A stretch of 64,000 nucleotides of DNA from Ensifer adhaerens. GTDB taxonomy: Bacteria; Pseudomonadota; Alphaproteobacteria; Rhizobiales; Rhizobiaceae. Where the stretch lies: positions 1 through 64,000 of the forward strand of contig NZ_LGAP01000010.1 of NCBI RefSeq assembly GCF_001270265.1. The letters run 5' to 3'. Each line of letters starts with the position of its first letter. Position 1 is the stretch's first letter. Shown piece after piece: positions 1-8,459 of this stretch. Under the pieces are notes generated by a model. The model was not told where the DNA came from. It saw only the letters and a program-made list of their open reading frames with translations, and ran no database searches. The position numbers and the translations under genes were made by a program.

Positions 1-90
1 CACTTTGTGACCGGCCTTGTACAACCGGACCACCTGCCGGCGAAGCTCATAAAGCGCTGATTTGCTCAGTTTCCGTGCGTCTGTCTCCAT
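1..90 (-). CDS. IS630-family transposase, N-terminal end only (runs off window)
   Basis: The reverse strand from position 90 reads METDARKLSKSALYELRRQ and continues to the window edge without a stop. This is the usual opening of IS630-family (DDE) transposases: a short polar leader, then a helix-turn-helix domain that binds the element ends. Only about 30 residues are visible, so I cannot tell whether the copy is intact. Seen: the opening peptide and the open frame. Known: IS630-type transposases commonly begin with a DARKL-like motif. It marks the left edge as a mobile-element boundary. Confidence 0.6.
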   Translation of the reverse strand, partial: METDARKLSKSALYELRRQVVRLYKAGHKV

Positions 91-616
91 GCCCAAATTA
101 TACTATTTCGCGCTCGCTAACTCAATATATATTCGTGCCTGGTCTATAGTGAAGTGATGCATGGCTGATCTCCTCTCCCAGGGGTAAATCTGCCGGTCGA
201 GACAGTCTACGCGCTTTTGAAGAGCGCGCGAGCGGCAATCATTCACGGGCCCGTTTGGATCGAGAATGTGATCGGGTCGTTCTCGGCAAACCTACCTTGC
301 TGCCGATGGATGCCCTCGTCGCGCGGCTCGAGATCGCGGCGTGCAGACCCCAGATGGCTTCGATCTCTATGTTGGTGATTGGTCTTTCGTCGATCGACGG
401 TCGGTCGGCGTTACGCCGATCCCCTTTAGGATCGACGTCAAGCGTTCGCAGGTCACCTGTCTCTGTGCGTAATCTTGCGAACCGACAACGCTACTGGCAA
501 CTTCATCAAGATACCGCAGCGGATTTCAGTCCGTTCAAAATCGATCCGGGTCAGCCCAATCAGGCAAGCTTGAGTCCTGGCATGTCAGTCATCGCGTACG
601 TTGAAACTTCGGGCAC
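91..616. other. Intergenic stretch with no convincing gene
   Basis: Several short frames are open but none has a ribosome site and a recognisable product. One plus-strand frame (341-472) reads as if once coding (QTPDGFDLYVGDWSFVDRR) and ends in TAA. It could be a decayed gene tail next to the IS630 element, but I do not recognise it. Confidence 0.4.
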
Positions 617-1537
617 CTAGGGTGATAGGCGATCGTTATCGTCTTGCTCAAGTAGGTCGGCGACTTTGCCGAGCCTGTCTCGAAGAGCCGTGATGAATGT
701 CCGAACCTTGGGACGAACTAGCCGTGTCGTGGGGTAAACAGCCCAGATTCCGATCGTTTCCGGCCTGGCTCCGCCAAGTGGCAGGGGGACGAGACAGCCC
801 TGTCGGATGTCGTCTGCGACATTCCATAAGGAGAGGAGTGCTATTCCCCCACCGGCAAGGCAGGTGGCATGGCAGCCTTCGATATTGCTGGACGTGAACC
901 TAAAACTCAGGCGCACGTGACGCTCAACGCCGTCAACCTGAAAGGTCCAATGAGTTGCTCCACGAAGTGGGAGGCAATCGTGATTGACCAACTCGTCGGG
1001 AGTTGCCGGTGTGCCGCGTTCCTCAAGGTAATTCGGGGCGGCCACGACGACACGTGGGTTGTCCGCAAGCTTCTGCGCGATAAGGCTGCTATCGCGGAGG
1101 CGTGCAATCCTGATCGCCAGATCGGTTCCGGTCGCGACCAGATCAGGCAAGGCATCCGTAAGCTCCAGGGCGATACGCAAATCGGGATTGGCGCTTAGAA
1201 GCCCCGGGACCAGCGGTGTGACGAACTTTGTGCCGAACGCCACCGGAACCGATACGCGTAGAAGACCAGCGGCGCCGCGGGTTTCCGATCGGAGGCGGGC
1301 CATTGCCTCCGCCTGGTTCTCGACGAGGGCGTGCGCGAAGGGAAGAAAAGTCTCGCCTTCCGGAGTGAGGGACAGGGACCGCGTGGTCCGATGGAGAAGG
1401 CGCACGCCGAGCGTGGCTTCCAGCGAAGACAAACGTCGGCTTGTAAGCATCGGTGCCAGGCCGAGCCGCCTTCCGGCCTCTGCCAAGCTTCCAGCGCTCA
1501 CTGCGGTCGTGAAGACAAGCACGTCATCGGTGTTCAT
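617..1537 (-). CDS. LysR-family transcriptional regulator
   Basis: A 306-residue protein of normal LysR length. The N-terminal winged helix-turn-helix (about residues 3-60) contains GSLAEAGRRLGLAP and the recognition-helix run TSRRLSSLEATLG. From about residue 90 there is a periplasmic-binding-like effector domain (LLRVSVPVAFGTKFV, then LVPLPLGG). The gene is divergent from the MFS carrier at 1643, with 105 bp between the start codons, so regulation of that carrier and of itself is the simplest reading. The effector is unknown. It belongs to the large subgroup of LysR proteins beside MFS pumps in proteobacteria. Start: ATG at 1537, which allows the full HTH. Confidence 0.88.
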   Translation of the reverse strand: MNTDDVLVFTTAVSAGSLAEAGRRLGLAPMLTSRRLSSLEATLGVRLLHRTTRSLSLTPEGETFLPFAHALVENQAEAMARLRSETRGAAGLLRVSVPVAFGTKFVTPLVPGLLSANPDLRIALELTDALPDLVATGTDLAIRIARLRDSSLIAQKLADNPRVVVAAPNYLEERGTPATPDELVNHDCLPLRGATHWTFQVDGVERHVRLSFRFTSSNIEGCHATCLAGGGIALLSLWNVADDIRQGCLVPLPLGGARPETIGIWAVYPTTRLVRPKVRTFITALRDRLGKVADLLEQDDNDRLSP

Positions 1538-1556
1538 TATATCGGTTTCCGTTATA
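1538..1556. promoter_or_regulatory. Candidate LysR operator (imperfect palindrome)
   Basis: TATATCGG-TTT-CCGTTATA is an 8-bp inverted repeat with one mismatch around a 3-bp spacer, directly upstream of the lysR start codon and in the divergent promoter region. The shape fits an autoregulatory LysR site (T-N11-A type). Its role is inferred from position. Confidence 0.4.
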
Positions 1557-1642
1557 GAGGCGGAACGTCAAGGACCACTAAATCTATCCAAGATAAAAAG
1601 CTAGATACGTGCCGACATTCTCTAGCAACCTTGGTGAGCATC

Positions 1643-2836
1643 ATGGATATCCCTGAAAGTCATAGGACAACGTCCCATACCAACCTTGGAAAGACAGCGC
1701 TTTTCGCCATGGCCGCCGCGAGCGGCATCGCGGTGGCGAACATCTACTACAATCAGCCGATGCTCGGCATCATCGAGAGCGAGTTTGGTGACCAGTCCAT
1801 AACCGGCTTCATTCCCACCGCAACGCAGCTTGGTTACGCGTTGGGCCTGTTTTTCCTTCTTCCGCTCGGTGACATCGTGCATCGACGCAAACTTATCATC
1901 GTCCAGTTCATCATTCTCGCCGCTGCGCTGGTGCTGGCCGCGACGGCACCGTCGGCCTGGCTACTCGTGGCGGCCTCGCTGATCGTTGGCGCGAGCTCGA
2001 CCGTTGCGCAGCAAATCGTTCCTTTCGCGGCATCGTTGGCTCCGCCAGAGAAACGGGGGTCAACGATCGGCACGGTAATGGCGGGCGTGCTGTCGGGTAT
2101 CCTGTTTAGCCGAACCTTGTCCGGGTTTGTCGGCGAGCATTTCGGATGGCGCGAAATGTTCTGGCTCGGCGTGCCGATGGCGCTGCTTGCCTCGGCGCTG
2201 ATGTTCGTCACTCTCCCGTCACATGCACCCACCTCCCGCATGCCTTATGGCACCGCGTTGCGGTCGTTGGCCCATCTTTGGAAGAGGCAGCCCGCTCTTA
2301 GGTCGGCGGCCTTGATGCAGGCGGCGCTGTTCGGTTCGTTCACGGCGTTTTGGACGGTGCTCGCCTTTTATCTCGCGACACCGCGGTTTAACCTTGGCGC
2401 AGATGTCGCGGGCTTGTTCGGCATCGTGGGCGCGGTGGGCGTATTCGCGGCGCCACTCGCTGGCAAGGTGGCCGACCGAAAGGGCCCGCACTTCGTTGTC
2501 TGGCTTGGAACGCTGCTAACGCTGGTGGCATGGGGTGTTTTCGGAGTGTGGAGTTCGTTGATCGCCCTGATCATCGGCGTGATCGTTCTTGATTTCGGCA
2601 TTCAGAGCGCCCTGGTTTCGAACCAGCACATCGTCTACGCTCTTGACCACGAGGCTCGTAGCCGCCTCAACACCATCTTCATGACCGCCATGTTCCTTGG
2701 CGGCGCGGCGGGCGCGGCTCTCGCAACCTATGTCTGGTCGCATGTGGGATGGTTCGGCGTCAGCGTCCTTGGTGGAACCCTGGGCCTGGTCGCCTCAGTG
2801 ATACGCGCTGTCGATCGTGTCCGGTCCGCTCGGTGA
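1643..2836 (+). CDS. MFS transporter
   Basis: A 397-residue hydrophobic protein with about 12 membrane segments. The first helix carries AAASGIAVANIYYNQPML, typical of the drug-proton antiporter type group (YfcJ/YnfM-like) in which NIYYNQP is well conserved. The A-like motif PLGDIVHRRKL follows helix 2 and a second such motif, AGKVADRKGPH, lies between the halves. Role: secondary export or import at the inner membrane; substrate unknown. The ATG at 1643 is preferred; an in-frame GTG at 1634 would add three residues. Divergent LysR control is likely. A broken monooxygenase frame starts 10 bp downstream. Confidence 0.85.
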   Translation: MDIPESHRTTSHTNLGKTALFAMAAASGIAVANIYYNQPMLGIIESEFGDQSITGFIPTATQLGYALGLFFLLPLGDIVHRRKLIIVQFIILAAALVLAATAPSAWLLVAASLIVGASSTVAQQIVPFAASLAPPEKRGSTIGTVMAGVLSGILFSRTLSGFVGEHFGWREMFWLGVPMALLASALMFVTLPSHAPTSRMPYGTALRSLAHLWKRQPALRSAALMQAALFGSFTAFWTVLAFYLATPRFNLGADVAGLFGIVGAVGVFAAPLAGKVADRKGPHFVVWLGTLLTLVAWGVFGVWSSLIALIIGVIVLDFGIQSALVSNQHIVYALDHEARSRLNTIFMTAMFLGGAAGAALATYVWSHVGWFGVSVLGGTLGLVASVIRAVDRVRSAR

Positions 2837-2845
2837 GTCCTAGCC

Positions 2846-3119
2846 ATGAAACCTCTTCGCATCCGAATTGTGGGTGGCTCGTTAGCCGGGCATTCGCGGC
2901 GATCCTTCTCGGTCGTGATGGCCACGACGTGAAGATATACGAACGCTCCTCGTCCTGTTTCGCCAGGCGAGGAGCAGGCCTCGTTCCCCAGCCTATTTTT
3001 AGTCGGGAAATTTGTGCGATCTCGGACGCCGGCCCAATATCGTGGCCTACATCCAGCGGATCGCAGCGGCCCCTCCGTGGCCGCAGTTCACGCGCGTGAG
3101 GCAGAAATCCCGACCGTGA
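2846..3119 (+). pseudogene. Remnant of an FAD-dependent monooxygenase (frameshifted, internally deleted)
   Basis: ATG at 2846 opens MKPLRIRIVGGSLAG, an FAD-binding Rossmann start. One frame later it continues as FAAILLGRDGHDVKIYERS and RGAGLVPQP, the rest of the dinucleotide fold of PHBH-type aromatic or dihydroxypyridine monooxygenases. The +1 frame break lies near 2891. Farther on, a third frame (about 3030-3119) reads RPNIVAYIQRIAAAPP and ends in TGA, which could be the old C-terminus. About 300 residues of the middle are missing. The gene follows the MFS carrier, so carrier and hydroxylase were probably once one operon. Confidence 0.65.
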
Positions 3120-3253
3120 CTTGAGCGTTGCTGCATGACGGAGGCATGCAACGCCCGTGTCGCGAAATCCTGCTTTCTCACGTTGCAAAATTCTGCAATT
3201 CAATTGGTGCAGAAATCGGCAAGTTTGCGACGAAGTGAACCTTGGGATCAACA

Positions 3254-4072
3254 ATGTCATTGAGCTTTCAGAAGATGCACGCGAACGGGGACGACTTCGT
3301 TATTGTCGATCTACGTGGGCAAGCAAACATCATCAATCGGGATATCGCCAAACGGCTTGGAGATCGGAACCGGGGAATAGGCTTCAATCAGCTCGCGGTG
3401 CTGACGGATTGCGAGGACGCGGCGGCTCGGCTTACGTTCTGGAATCCGGACGGTTCGACGCTCAATGCTTGTGGTAGCGCCACACGAGGCGTTGCCTGGA
3501 AGCTACTGCGAGAAACCAGATCCTCATCCGTAGTAGTCCGAACCAATCGTGGGCTTCTTACTTGCTCTCACGAAACGGATGGCCTGATATCGGTTGATAT
3601 GGGCGAGCCGCTTGTAGATTGGCGGGATGTGCCGATCGCCCAACAGACAGACACTCTGCAGCTACCACTACCCGGCGCTCCATCTGCTTGCAGCATGGGA
3701 AATCCGCATTGCACTTTCTTTGTCGAAGACGCCGAGACTCTGGACGTGGGGACGCTTGGACCGGAGTTCGAATCCCACCCGTTGTTTCCGCTGAAAACCA
3801 ATGTCCATTTTGTTCAGGTAATAAGCCCGATGCGGATTCGTTTGCGTATTTGGGAACGCGGTGGCGGTATCCCACTTGGCTCGGGGTCATGTTCCTGCGG
3901 CGCAGTCGTAAATGGAATCCGGCGCGGTTTGTTGAACAGCTCTGTAGAAGTTGAATGCGATGGTGGAACGGTTACGGTCCGGTGGGACGGTGCCGGGAGT
4001 GTATTCCTTACCGGCCCCGTTGAACCGAATTTTAGCGGTGTCTGGTTCGACGATCTGTCGCATATCTCCTGA
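3254..4072 (+). CDS. DapF-family PLP-independent amino acid epimerase/racemase, orphan
   Basis: A 272-residue protein of the diaminopimelate epimerase family (two pseudo-symmetric alpha/beta lobes). The first catalytic motif is present: NPDGSTLNACGSATRG with Cys73, and SMGNPHCTFF follows near residue 148. The second motif is changed. Canonical ERGxGETxACGTGAC becomes ERGGGIPLGSGSCSC (residues 202-216). The usual second catalytic Cys is not at its place, though two Cys lie just downstream. It is not near lysine genes, and housekeeping DapF normally sits elsewhere. It may be a paralogue on another amino acid, as CntK (histidine racemase) is in staphylopine synthesis. ATG 3254 was chosen over TTG 3242 because it begins directly at the conserved strand. 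Confidence 0.75.
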   Translation: MSLSFQKMHANGDDFVIVDLRGQANIINRDIAKRLGDRNRGIGFNQLAVLTDCEDAAARLTFWNPDGSTLNACGSATRGVAWKLLRETRSSSVVVRTNRGLLTCSHETDGLISVDMGEPLVDWRDVPIAQQTDTLQLPLPGAPSACSMGNPHCTFFVEDAETLDVGTLGPEFESHPLFPLKTNVHFVQVISPMRIRLRIWERGGGIPLGSGSCSCGAVVNGIRRGLLNSSVEVECDGGTVTVRWDGAGSVFLTGPVEPNFSGVWFDDLSHIS

Positions 4073-4564
4073 CTTTTCAGCCCGTATTGTGGCGGGCTGA
4101 AATCGACGCAAAAGTTCGGATGTTGAAGGCGAATTTTACGAAGGTCATAGCGGGCGGGCGAGTGTTGCCGGGAGGCCGCCGCGCGCCGGCGAGCCGAGTT
4201 GCGGCTCGACGCGGGCGGCATTGAGCAGCAGCGGGCGCTGCTTTCCCTCCGCAATCAGGCGCTTATAGAGATCTTCCGGCCAATGGTTGAAGATCGTCAT
4301 GGCGCTGATCAGCGCGACAGATGGATCGCCCCGCCCCAGTCTCCCTATGCGGTCATTTTTACTCAATCCTGATCCTCATCAAGGATAGGCTGCCGCGCTC
4401 CCCCAGACCACCGAAGCGCAAGGTGACCGGCAGCGGCGCCATTCCAGGGCCGATCTTTGATGCGGTGCAGCAACGAACCTGTCTTGACTAGTCATACTTT
4501 TCGCGGCTCCATAGAAACTGATCTGCTGGACCAACCAGTGGGTCAGTTGGAGGTGATGTTGGCG
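4073..4564. other. Intergenic stretch, possible decayed gene on the minus strand
   Basis: The minus frame at 4145-4366 reads 73 residues with NHWPEDLYKRLIAEGKQRP. This loosely recalls the C-terminal tail of IS110-type transposases (YxRLxAxGK), but the rest does not fit. There is no ribosome site and no clear family. The last part carries the promoter and operator candidate of the GntR regulator. Confidence 0.3.
4485..4494. promoter_or_regulatory. Perfect palindrome TGACTAGTCA, candidate GntR operator
   Basis: A perfect 10-bp palindrome about 70 bp before the start of the GntR-family gene. FadR-type regulators bind short palindromes of this size near their own promoters. The assignment rests only on position and symmetry. 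Confidence 0.35.
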
Positions 4565-5341
4565 ATGGACGGCAGCCCGATACTCACGCAAATGCCAAAG
4601 GTCGGGCAGAGTCTCGACCGGCGCACGGCTCGTGACCTCATCGCCGACAAGCTGATGGTGCTAATCGCCACCAACATGCTGCGCCCCGGCGACGTCTTGC
4701 CGGGTGAACGGGAACTCGCCAATGTGCTTCATGTCAGCCGCGAGACTGTGCGCGGTGCCATCCAGACGCTCGCCGCGCGCGGAATCGTCGAGGTGTCTCA
4801 GGGCAGCCGCACACGGATCTGCAATGTCGATCTCAGCCATCTCACCGTTACCATCGCTTCGCCCAACGCCATCGACAGCTACGATCTCGACGATGTTCAT
4901 GCGGCCCGGCTGCATATCGAGCTGAAGGTCGTCGGCGATGCTGCCGATCGGCTTGATGAAGAGACGCTGGGCAAGCTCAAAAGCCTGCTCGAAGCGCAGA
5001 AGCTGTGTGGCGATGACGCCATGCGCTTCCTGATCTGCGACCGCGAATTCCACATGGGAATCTATCGGGCTTGCGGAAACCCGCTGCTGTCCGATTTCGT
5101 CACCGATCTCTACACCTACATGATGGACTACCGGCGCAGCGCGATGTCACGGCCGGGCGCTATCGATGCCAGCTATGACGATCACACCGAGATCGTGGAG
5201 GCACTGGAGCGGCGCGACCGGGACGCGGTGATCGCTGCATTTCGTCAGCATCTCACCCGGATCTACGACACGACGAAGGAACTGCTTGCGGGAAGCGGGC
5301 AGAAAAAACGGGAAAAGAACAAGAGCGGGAAAGCAGGCTGA
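4565..5341 (+). CDS. GntR-family (FadR/FCD subgroup) regulator of the four-carbon acid sugar operon
   Basis: A 258-residue regulator. A winged HTH covers about residues 15-85 (LRPGDVLPGERELANVLHVS, then RETVRGAIQTLAARGIVEV). An all-helical FCD effector domain starts near residue 105 (ARLHIELKVVGDAADRLDEE) and holds the metal-ligand positions DREFHMGIY and DDHTEIVEAL. FCD domains bind small carboxylates, consistent with a sugar acid such as erythronate. It is the first gene of a same-strand run (denD, SDR, ABC importer), 40 bp before denD. A GGAGG at 4549 suits ATG 4565; ATG 4556 would lie too close. Confidence 0.85.
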   Translation: MDGSPILTQMPKVGQSLDRRTARDLIADKLMVLIATNMLRPGDVLPGERELANVLHVSRETVRGAIQTLAARGIVEVSQGSRTRICNVDLSHLTVTIASPNAIDSYDLDDVHAARLHIELKVVGDAADRLDEETLGKLKSLLEAQKLCGDDAMRFLICDREFHMGIYRACGNPLLSDFVTDLYTYMMDYRRSAMSRPGAIDASYDDHTEIVEALERRDRDAVIAAFRQHLTRIYDTTKELLAGSGQKKREKNKSGKAG

Positions 5342-5381
5342 TCCGGCTGAGCCGGACGGCAGACGGGGAGGTTCGCCGGAA

Positions 5382-6365
5382 ATGCATGTCATGGTGATTG
5401 GAGCGGCCGGGATGGTCGGCCGCAAGCTGGTGGAGAAGCTCGCCTCAGAGGAAGGCGCGCTTGGCTACGATATTTCCAGGCTGACGCTGGTGGATGTGAT
5501 CGAGCCGCCTGTGCCTCAAGGGCTGTCGCCGGTCGCGAAGGCACTCGCGCTTGATCTTTCAACCGAAGACGCCGCCGGGAAACTGGTCGCTTTGCGCCCC
5601 GACGTGATCTTCCATCTCGCGGCGATCGTTTCCGGTGAGGCCGAGGCTGATTTCGACAAGGGCTACAAGGTCAATCTTGACGGAACGCGGGCGCTCTTCG
5701 AGGCGATCCGCCATGAGGGTTTGCGGGAGCGCTACGTTCCGCGGGTCATCTTCGCCTCGTCGATCGCCGTTTTCGGAAAGCCTTTCCCGGAAAAGATCGG
5801 CGACGAGTTCTTTACCACGCCACTGACGAGCTACGGTACGCAGAAGGCAATCTGCGAACTGCTTCTCGCCGACTATTCGAGGCGCGGCATTTTCGATGGC
5901 GTCGGCATCCGCCTGCCGACGATCTGCATCCGCCCCGGCAAACCCAATAAGGCGGCGTCCGGCTTCTTTTCCAATATTCTCCGCGAGCCGCTGGCAGGTC
6001 AGGAGGCGGTGTTGCCGGTGGACGAGAACTTGCGCCACTGGTTTGCAAGCCCGCGTTCGGCGGTCGGTTTCTTCATTCATGCCGCGCGGATGGATACGTC
6101 CGCGATCGGCCCGAGACGCAACCTGACCATGCCTGGCCTTTCCGCCCTCGTTGGTGAAGAGATCGAGGCGCTTCGGCGTGTGGCCGGTGAGAATGCCGTC
6201 AAGCTCATCCGCCGTGAGCCCGACCCGGTTATCCAGTCGATTGTTTCAGGCTGGGCGACCGATTTCGACGCGCGGCGTGCTTCCCAACTGGGTTTCAAAG
6301 CCGAAACCAACTTCGACGAGATCATCAGGATCCATATCGAAGACGAACTCGGAGGACATATCTGA
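5382..6365 (+). CDS. denD: D-erythronate dehydrogenase (NAD-dependent epimerase fold)
   Basis: A 327-residue extended-SDR protein. The NAD-binding loop is [10 protein letters not shown] at residues 6-15, and the catalytic pair is in [12 protein letters not shown] (Tyr-x3-Lys) after [13 protein letters not shown]. DenD oxidises D-erythronate to 3-oxo-tetronate using NAD+. The assignment is strengthened by the locus, which also encodes OtnK, OtnC, OtnI and LtnD, the rest of the published acid-sugar pathway. It sits between the FCD regulator and an SDR gene that begins one base after its stop. Start ATG 5382 opens directly with the Rossmann strand ([10 protein letters not shown]). The homologous NAD epimerases are similar in size. 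Function is by homology plus context. Confidence 0.82.
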   Translation: MHVMVIGAAGMVGRKLVEKLASEEGALGYDISRLTLVDVIEPPVPQGLSPVAKALALDLSTEDAAGKLVALRPDVIFHLAAIVSGEAEADFDKGYKVNLDGTRALFEAIRHEGLRERYVPRVIFASSIAVFGKPFPEKIGDEFFTTPLTSYGTQKAICELLLADYSRRGIFDGVGIRLPTICIRPGKPNKAASGFFSNILREPLAGQEAVLPVDENLRHWFASPRSAVGFFIHAARMDTSAIGPRRNLTMPGLSALVGEEIEALRRVAGENAVKLIRREPDPVIQSIVSGWATDFDARRASQLGFKAETNFDEIIRIHIEDELGGHI

Positions 6366-6366
6366 G

Positions 6367-7143
6367 ATGGTCCGCGCTTTGAAATCCGGCGAAGGCAAGA
6401 TCGCATTGGTGACGGGCGGCGGCACGGGCGTCGGACGCGGCATCGCCGGGGCCTTGAGCGCGGAGGGTTATACCGTCGTCATCACCGGCCGGCGCGCCGA
6501 CGTGCTAGATAAAGCCGCTGGCGACATAGCGGTGCAAACGGGAGGAACCGTGCGGGCGATCGTTGCAGATATCGGCGACCCGGCTGCGGTCGCTCGCCTT
6601 TTCGAGGCGATCCGCACGGAGTTCGGCCGGCTCGACTTGCTGGTCAACAATGCTGGTTCCACCGTGCCGCCAGTGTCGCTGGAAGATGTGACCTTCGAGC
6701 AATGGAGCGGTATTCTCGCCGCAAACCTCACGGGTGCCTTTCTCTGCACACAGCAGGCGTTCCGGCTGATGAAGGCGCAGGCGCCGCGCGGCGGGAGGAT
6801 CATCAACAACGGCTCGATTTCGGCCCAGACGCCGCGGCCGAACTCCGCGCCTTATACGGCAACCAAGCATGCGATCACGGGGTTGACCAAGTCGACCGCG
6901 CTCGACGGGCGCAAATATGACATCGCCTGCGGCCAGATCGATATCGGCAATGCCGCGACCGACATGACGTCGAAGATGAATGCCGGGGTGTTGCAAGCGA
7001 ATGGCGAGACCGCCAGTGAGCCGACGATCCCGGTCGCGCATATCGCGGAGGCCGTTGTCTACATGGCAAGCCTGCCGCTGGAGGCGAATGTGCTGACGAT
7101 GACGGTCATGGCGACGAAGATGCCGCTGGTGGGCCGAGGGTAA
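6367..7143 (+). CDS. SDR-family oxidoreductase in the erythronate operon
   Basis: A 258-residue classical short-chain dehydrogenase. Motifs in order: cofactor loop [13 protein letters not shown] (about residues 16-28), [11 protein letters not shown], catalytic Ser in NNGSISAQ, and YTATKHA with the Tyr-x3-Lys pair. The residues after the cofactor strand ([10 protein letters not shown]) favour NADP(H). It starts one base after denD ends, so it is co-transcribed and probably translationally coupled. The canonical D-erythronate/L-threonate route does not need it. It may oxidise another stereoisomer or a sugar precursor (for example a tetrose or tetritol). The substrate cannot be read from the sequence. 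Confidence 0.8.
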   Translation: MVRALKSGEGKIALVTGGGTGVGRGIAGALSAEGYTVVITGRRADVLDKAAGDIAVQTGGTVRAIVADIGDPAAVARLFEAIRTEFGRLDLLVNNAGSTVPPVSLEDVTFEQWSGILAANLTGAFLCTQQAFRLMKAQAPRGGRIINNGSISAQTPRPNSAPYTATKHAITGLTKSTALDGRKYDIACGQIDIGNAATDMTSKMNAGVLQANGETASEPTIPVAHIAEAVVYMASLPLEANVLTMTVMATKMPLVGRG

Positions 7144-7241
7144 GGGCAGTCGAGAGGGAACCGGACGGGGTCCGAGAACGGCATGAGGAGGCCGCCGGAC
7201 AATCCGCCGATGTCAGATGAAATTCACAGGGAGGAAAGCAT

Positions 7242-8309
7242 ATGGCAGGCGTTGACTTCGTCGATGTCAGAAAATCATTCGGAGCCTTTCCCGTCATCAA
7301 GGGCGTGAACATCGAAATCGAGGATGGCGAATTCGTCATCCTTGTCGGCCCGTCGGGCTGCGGGAAATCGACGCTTCTGCGAATGCTGGCCGGGCTTGAA
7401 AACATTTCAGCGGGCGAGATCCGCATCGGCGACAAGGTGGTCAACGCCCTGCCGCCCAAGGATCGGGATATCGCCATGGTGTTCCAGAACTATGCGCTCT
7501 ACCCGCATATGACGGTCGCCGACAATATGGCTTTCTCCCTTATGCTGAACGGCTCGCCGAAATCCGAGATCGAGAAGCGCGTCGGCACCGCGGCCGGAAT
7601 TTTGGGACTTACCAAGCTGCTCGACCGCTATCCGCGCCAGCTCTCCGGCGGCCAGCGCCAGCGCGTGGCCATGGGCAGGGCGATCGTGCGCGATCCGCAG
7701 GTGTTTCTCTTCGACGAACCGCTGTCCAACCTCGATGCGAAACTGCGGGTAGCAATGCGCGCCGAGATCAAGGAACTGCACCAGCGGCTGAAGACGACCA
7801 CCGTCTATGTCACGCATGACCAGATCGAGGCGATGACCATGGCCGACAAAATCGTCGTCATGCATGACGGCATTGTCGAACAGATCGGCGCGCCGCTTGA
7901 CCTCTACGACAGTCCCGCCAATCTTTTCGTCGCGGGTTTTATCGGTTCGCCGGCGATGAACATGATCAAGGGCAGGCTCGACCCGCAAAATCCGAATAGC
8001 TTTATCGCAACCGATGGCATGGCGCTGCCCGTCGCGCGGCCGCCATCGGCGGCCAGAGGGCGTGATCTGATCTACGGCTTGCGGCCGGAATATATGTCGC
8101 TCGACCCGAACGGGTTTCCCGTGACCGTCGCGGTTATCGAGCCCACCGGCTACGAGACGCAGTTGATCGTGCGCTTCGGGGGCACGGACGTCACCTGCGT
8201 TTTCCGTGAGCGCGTGACCGCCCGGCCGGGCGAGGCAATCCACCTATCGATCGATGCCGATCATGTGCACCTGTTCGACGCCGAAACCGGCGTGCGGCTG
8301 ACCGACTGA
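7242..8309 (+). CDS. ABC importer ATPase, MalK/UgpC type (acid-sugar uptake)
   Basis: A 355-residue nucleotide-binding subunit of a CUT1 carbohydrate importer. Walker A is GPSGCGKST (residues 36-44), the Q loop is in VFQNYALYPHMTV, the signature is LSGGQRQRVAMGRAIVRDP, and Walker B with the D-loop is VFLFDEPLSNLDAKLR. The switch His is in YVTHDQIEAM. The C-terminal 100 residues form the OB-like regulatory (TOBE) domain (YGLRPEYMSL). A strong GGGAGG site precedes ATG 7242. It lies between the SDR and the binding-protein gene, an order that makes this a dedicated importer for the operon's substrate, probably a four-carbon sugar acid or its precursor. Confidence 0.9.
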   Translation: MAGVDFVDVRKSFGAFPVIKGVNIEIEDGEFVILVGPSGCGKSTLLRMLAGLENISAGEIRIGDKVVNALPPKDRDIAMVFQNYALYPHMTVADNMAFSLMLNGSPKSEIEKRVGTAAGILGLTKLLDRYPRQLSGGQRQRVAMGRAIVRDPQVFLFDEPLSNLDAKLRVAMRAEIKELHQRLKTTTVYVTHDQIEAMTMADKIVVMHDGIVEQIGAPLDLYDSPANLFVAGFIGSPAMNMIKGRLDPQNPNSFIATDGMALPVARPPSAARGRDLIYGLRPEYMSLDPNGFPVTVAVIEPTGYETQLIVRFGGTDVTCVFRERVTARPGEAIHLSIDADHVHLFDAETGVRLTD

Positions 8310-8311
8310 TA

Positions 8312-8414
8312 CCGTCCCGTTTTGCGTTGCGTGAGGGAAGAGGAGCCCTGACGCATCGGCCGGCATTCCGGCATTTCCGGAAGCCATTAACTCAGCATTC
8401 GCCAAACGGGACGG
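8312..8414. repeat. Long-range inverted repeat between ATPase and binding-protein genes
   Basis: CCGTCCCGTTT at 8312-8322 and AAACGGGACGG at 8404-8414 are perfect 11-bp arms. Between them lies a GC-rich stretch able to fold on its own (GGCCGG and CCGG blocks). In the transcript this would form a branched hairpin between the ATPase stop and the binding-protein ribosome site. A processing or expression-ratio element is plausible. Confidence 0.5.
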
Positions 8415-8459
8415 CGGGTGCCGGAAAGGATGATGTCCCGTGTCACCAGGAGGAGCACT

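Noticed and set aside
255-620. Possible 121-codon plus-strand gene
   Set aside because: No ribosome site, no family, and Ser/Arg-rich sequence; probably chance.
4145-4366. Possible IS110 transposase C-terminal remnant
   Set aside because: Only a YKRLIAEGK-like match; the rest does not align with the family, so it is not called as an IS remnant.
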